Source: an uncultured bacterium
Lineage (GTDB): Bacteria; Chloroflexota; Anaerolineae; JACIWP01
Assembly: GCA_903872005.1 (NCBI GenBank)
Contig: CAIQJD010000123.1
Location: forward strand, 1-7,650
Direction: 5' to 3'
Length of the DNA: 7,650 bases
Position numbers and translations under genes: made by a program. Numbering within the stretch: position 1 is the first letter of the stretch; each line of letters starts with the position of its first letter. This document shows, in pieces, positions 5,624-7,650 of this stretch. The notes beneath the pieces were generated by a model, which worked only from the letters and a program-made list of their open reading frames with translations, did no database searches and was not told where the DNA came from.

Positions 5624-6196
5624 ATGCGCGTTTTGATTGCCGATGACGAAGCTATCATTCGCCTGGGTTTGAGCGAGATGTTGGAAGACCTGGGGCATAC
5701 GGTAGTGGGCCACGCGTCCGATGGGGCCGGCGCGGTGCGTCTGGCGAGCGAGACCGAGCCGGACATGATTATCCTGGACATTAAGATGCCCGGCATGAGC
5801 GGTCTGGACGCAGCCGAGGCAATCACCGCCGACCGGCCGGCGCCGATCATCATTCTCTCGGCCTACAGCGACCGCGCCCTCTTGGAGCGGGCCGCCAGCC
5901 TGGCGGTGCAGGGCTATCTGGTCAAGCCGGTGCGGCCGGCCGATCTGGCGCCGGCCCTCGAAATGGCCGCCAGTCGCTTCGAGCAGTGGCAGGTCTTGCG
6001 TCGCGAGGCGGCCGACCTGCGCGAAGCGATCCAGACGCGCGACATTGTGGATCGCGCCAAGCGCCTCTTGATGCAGAGCCAGCAATTGACCGAGGCGCAG
6101 GCTTTCGCCCGCTTGCAGATGCAGGCGCGCCGTCAGCGCCGGCCGATGCGCGCCGTCGCCGAAGAGATCATTGCCACGCGCCCGCCGGCCGCGTAA
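5624..6196 (+). CDS. ANTAR-domain response regulator (AmiR/NasT/EutV type)
   Basis: The 190-residue protein has a CheY-like receiver (about 1-118), a short coiled-coil linker (about 118-135) and a C-terminal ANTAR RNA-binding domain (about 130-183). The receiver has the acidic pair D7/D8, the phosphoacceptor D52 in LDIKMPGMSG, S79 at the switch position and K101 in KPVRP. The ANTAR part shows AKRLLM (145-150), then the EAQAFARLQ helix and RPMRAVAEEII. ANTAR proteins dimerise when phosphorylated and bind paired hexaloop hairpins in mRNA leaders to prevent transcription termination. The gene follows the HisKA_2 kinase by 20 nt on the same strand, so the two form a matched pair like EutW-EutV. 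A convincing paired-hairpin target was not found in this window, so the regulated genes are probably elsewhere. Confidence 0.93.
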   Translation: MRVLIADDEAIIRLGLSEMLEDLGHTVVGHASDGAGAVRLASETEPDMIILDIKMPGMSGLDAAEAITADRPAPIIILSAYSDRALLERAASLAVQGYLVKPVRPADLAPALEMAASRFEQWQVLRREAADLREAIQTRDIVDRAKRLLMQSQQLTEAQAFARLQMQARRQRRPMRAVAEEIIATRPPAA

Positions 6197-6248
6197 CGCC
6201 GGCTATATTCTCATCAGGCTTTCACCTGTAGCATGTATGGAAGACTTC

Positions 6249-6254
6249 AGGAGG
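6249..6254 (+). promoter_or_regulatory. Shine-Dalgarno site that fixes the zinc-ribbon protein start
   Basis: A perfect AGGAGG lies 6 nt before the ATG at 6261. It falls inside the open frame of the longer candidates at 6171 and 6237 and argues against both. Confidence 0.8.
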
Positions 6255-6260
6255 CCCAAG

Positions 6261-6638
6261 ATGGACAAGCTCACCGAAATCCAGTTGAAACTGCGGAACG
6301 TGGGATGCCCGCGCTGTTACCACACGGAGTTTCACGTCACCATGCAGCCCGGCAACCCCGGCGAGAAGACCACGTATGATGCCCGCTGCGGCAATTGCGG
6401 CTACCATCTGGAGGTGGACGGCCACCAGCCGGAATGGGAGCACCTGGAAGACCATACCTTCAGTCACGTGCGGCGCGATGGCTGCCCGCGCTGCGGCAGC
6501 CATCGCCTGATCTTGAACTTCCGCTGCACGCTGGAATCGCGCGAGTGCTTCCACGTGGCGACGTGTGAGAATTGCGGCGCATCGTTCATAGTCGAAAAAT
6601 ACGCCAAAGAAGAGCGACCGACTTTGCTGGATCGCTGA
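6261..6638 (+). CDS. Tandem zinc-ribbon protein of unknown function
   Basis: The 125-residue protein contains two complete four-cysteine zinc sites: CPRC (16-19) with CGNC (43-46), and CPRC (75-78) with CENC (102-105). The near-equal spacing, 23 residues between knuckles in one and 23 in the other, points to duplication of one zinc-ribbon unit. It has no membrane segment, signal peptide or recognised enzyme motif. A short helical stretch (MDKLTEIQLKLRNV) comes first and the tail is charged. Zinc ribbons of this kind bind nucleic acid or proteins, but neither can be assigned here. It lies 64 nt after the ANTAR regulator and 44 nt before the M50 protease, all on one strand, so it is probably co-transcribed. 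The start is decided by the Shine-Dalgarno site at 6249-6254. I do not recognise a named family. Confidence 0.82.
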   Translation: MDKLTEIQLKLRNVGCPRCYHTEFHVTMQPGNPGEKTTYDARCGNCGYHLEVDGHQPEWEHLEDHTFSHVRRDGCPRCGSHRLILNFRCTLESRECFHVATCENCGASFIVEKYAKEERPTLLDR

Positions 6639-6668
6639 CCCGGCCGAGCGGTTGAAGACCCGGCCGGC

Positions 6669-6676
6669 AGGAGGGG
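6669..6676 (+). promoter_or_regulatory. Shine-Dalgarno site supporting a GTG start for the M50 protease
   Basis: AGGAGGGG lies 6 nt before the GTG at 6683. It supports this non-ATG start, and the encoded N-terminus (SIKLGKLLGIPITINYTW) is typical for the family. Confidence 0.75.
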
Positions 6677-6682
6677 ACGCCC

Positions 6683-7650
6683 GTGGGCGGCTCAATCAAG
6701 CTGGGGAAGCTCCTGGGCATCCCCATTACCATCAACTACACCTGGTTCATCATCCTGGCGGTATTGACGTTCCAATTCGCCACGCTGTCCTATCCGCAGC
6801 AATACCCGCGCCAGCCGGCGATCACCTACTGGATCGTCGGCCTGGTCACGGCGGTTTTGCTCTTCGTCTCAGTCCTGGTGCACGAACTGGCGCACAGCGT
6901 GGTCTCACGCGCCTTCGGCACACCGGTAGAGGGGATCACCCTGTTCCTCTTCGGCGGCGTGTCCACCATCACCGACGAGGCGCATCGGCCGTACCAGGAA
7001 TTGCTCATGGCCGGCGCCGGCCCGCTGACCTCGGCGCTCCTCGGCGCCATCCTGTGGGGCGTGTCGTGGATCGCTTCGCCGCGCACCTATTTCGCCGGCA
7101 TGGTTGCCATCCTGGCCCAGGCCAACCTGGTCCTGGCGGCCTTCAACATGATTCCGGGCTTTCCCATGGATGGCGGGCGCGTCCTGCGCTCGCTCATCTG
7201 GATGGGGACGCGGAATCTGCGCCAGGCCACGCGCGCCGCGTCCATCATTGGGCGCATCGTGGCCGCCCTGATGATCCTGGCCGGCGTCGCCATGGCCCTG
7301 CTCCTGCGCGCCTGGTCTTCGGGGCTGTGGCTGGTGGTCATCGGCTGGTTCCTGGAAAACGCCGCCGGCCAGAGCTACCAACAACTGGTGCTGCGGGAGA
7401 CATTGGCCGGCCTGCGGGCGCGCGATGTCATGACCACAGACTGCGCCCGCGCCGATGAGTCGGCGCCCCTGCAATCTCTGGTGGATGAGCAGATGGCGCG
7501 CCAGGGCCGGCGCTGTATCCTGGTGACGCGTGGCGAGCGCCTGGCCGGCCTGCTCACGGCGCACTCGGTGAAGGGCGTGCCGCGCGAGCGTTGGCCGGAA
7601 GCGACCGCCGGCCAGGCGATGATCCCTCTCGATCAGGTGCGGATGGTGGA
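6683..7650 (+). CDS. M50-family site-2 protease with CBS domains, 3' end beyond the window
   Basis: The frame stays open from a GTG at 6683 to the window edge, giving 322 residues of an incomplete membrane metalloprotease that cleaves substrates within the membrane. The zinc-binding HELAH is at 67-71, within a hydrophobic segment. The second active-site motif NMIPGFPMDGGR is at 155-166, with D163 as the third zinc ligand. Further hydrophobic segments lie at about 20-36, 48-66, 106-131, 137-157, 187-208 and 213-224. The N-terminal GIPITINYTWF is typical of the SpoIVFB-like, CBS-containing branch. After the membrane part, residues from about 245 (RARDVMTTD) begin a CBS domain, and a second CBS starts near 308 before the sequence ends. 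CBS pairs usually bind adenine nucleotides and may couple proteolysis to energy state. It follows the zinc-ribbon gene by 44 nt on the same strand. The substrate is unknown; anti-sigma factors are common substrates of such enzymes. Confidence 0.93.
   Translation, partial: MGGSIKLGKLLGIPITINYTWFIILAVLTFQFATLSYPQQYPRQPAITYWIVGLVTAVLLFVSVLVHELAHSVVSRAFGTPVEGITLFLFGGVSTITDEAHRPYQELLMAGAGPLTSALLGAILWGVSWIASPRTYFAGMVAILAQANLVLAAFNMIPGFPMDGGRVLRSLIWMGTRNLRQATRAASIIGRIVAALMILAGVAMALLLRAWSSGLWLVVIGWFLENAAGQSYQQLVLRETLAGLRARDVMTTDCARADESAPLQSLVDEQMARQGRRCILVTRGERLAGLLTAHSVKGVPRERWPEATAGQAMIPLDQVRMV

Noticed and set aside
6215..6228. CAGG/CCTG hairpin with a 6-nt loop between the regulator and zinc-ribbon genes, considered as an ANTAR RNA target
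   Set aside because: The stem is only 4 bp, the loop (CTTTCA) lacks the conserved A1 and G4 of ANTAR hairpins, and no second hexaloop hairpin or terminator stands next to it.
6637..6667. Ten-base direct repeat GACCCGGCCG, also able to fold as a 7-bp hairpin, before the protease gene
   Set aside because: It consists mostly of the GCCGG-type sequence abundant throughout the window, has no T-run after it, and gives no specific functional signal.
6661..7458. Plus-strand 268-codon open frame (6652-7458) over the protease region
   Set aside because: It is an out-of-frame overlap. The frame beginning with GTG at 6683 encodes HELAH and the NxxPxxPxDGG motif and continues to the window edge.
1..7650. 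CRISPR arrays, tRNA or rRNA genes, and complete insertion sequences
   Set aside because: No regularly spaced direct repeats, no tRNA-like cloverleaf, no conserved rRNA stretch and no transposase motif were seen on either strand.

Overview
The window is a high-GC stretch (roughly 63% by eye) of a bacterial chromosome with seven protein genes. The gene set suggests Chloroflexota, probably an Anaerolineae-like lineage: a microsomal-type epoxide hydrolase, a stand-alone lysine-ketoglutarate reductase, an LPxTG-tailed surface protein, a soluble GAF histidine kinase with an ANTAR regulator, and an M50 protease with CBS domains. Very frequent GCCGGC hexamers fit the same picture. The assignment is an inference; no rRNA or taxonomic marker is present.

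Layout. Positions 1-1277 hold an epoxide hydrolase gene with a perfect TATAAT just upstream. The gene-free stretch 1278-1623 holds a long terminator-like hairpin (1331-1379), copy 1 of a palindromic repeat (1402-1530) and a sigma70-type promoter (1547-1575). That promoter drives a lysine-ketoglutarate reductase-like gene (1624-2961). A perfect 14-bp hairpin (2967-2999) separates it from a convergent minus-strand gene for a small exported protein with an LPKTG tail (3031-3684). The gene-free stretch 3685-3989 holds two divergent sigma70-type promoters with copy 2 of the repeat (3790-3919) between them. Copy 2 is flanked by an exact 8-bp direct repeat that looks like a target-site duplication.

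From 3990 to the right edge, four plus-strand genes lie close together: a cytoplasmic tandem-GAF HisKA_2-type kinase, a CheY-ANTAR response regulator, a 125-residue protein with two four-cysteine zinc ribbons, and an M50 site-2 protease cut off by the window end. The kinase and regulator form an EutW/EutV-like pair, expected to sense a soluble signal and control transcription termination through an RNA target. Whether the zinc-ribbon protein and the protease belong to the same pathway is inferred only from spacing and strand.

The most unusual signal is the pair of 130-bp palindromic elements. They share subterminal arms and an internal hairpin, differ mainly in the loop, and both stop exactly 18 nt before the -35 box of a downstream plus-strand gene. 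They look like a non-autonomous MITE-like family that may also affect promoters.
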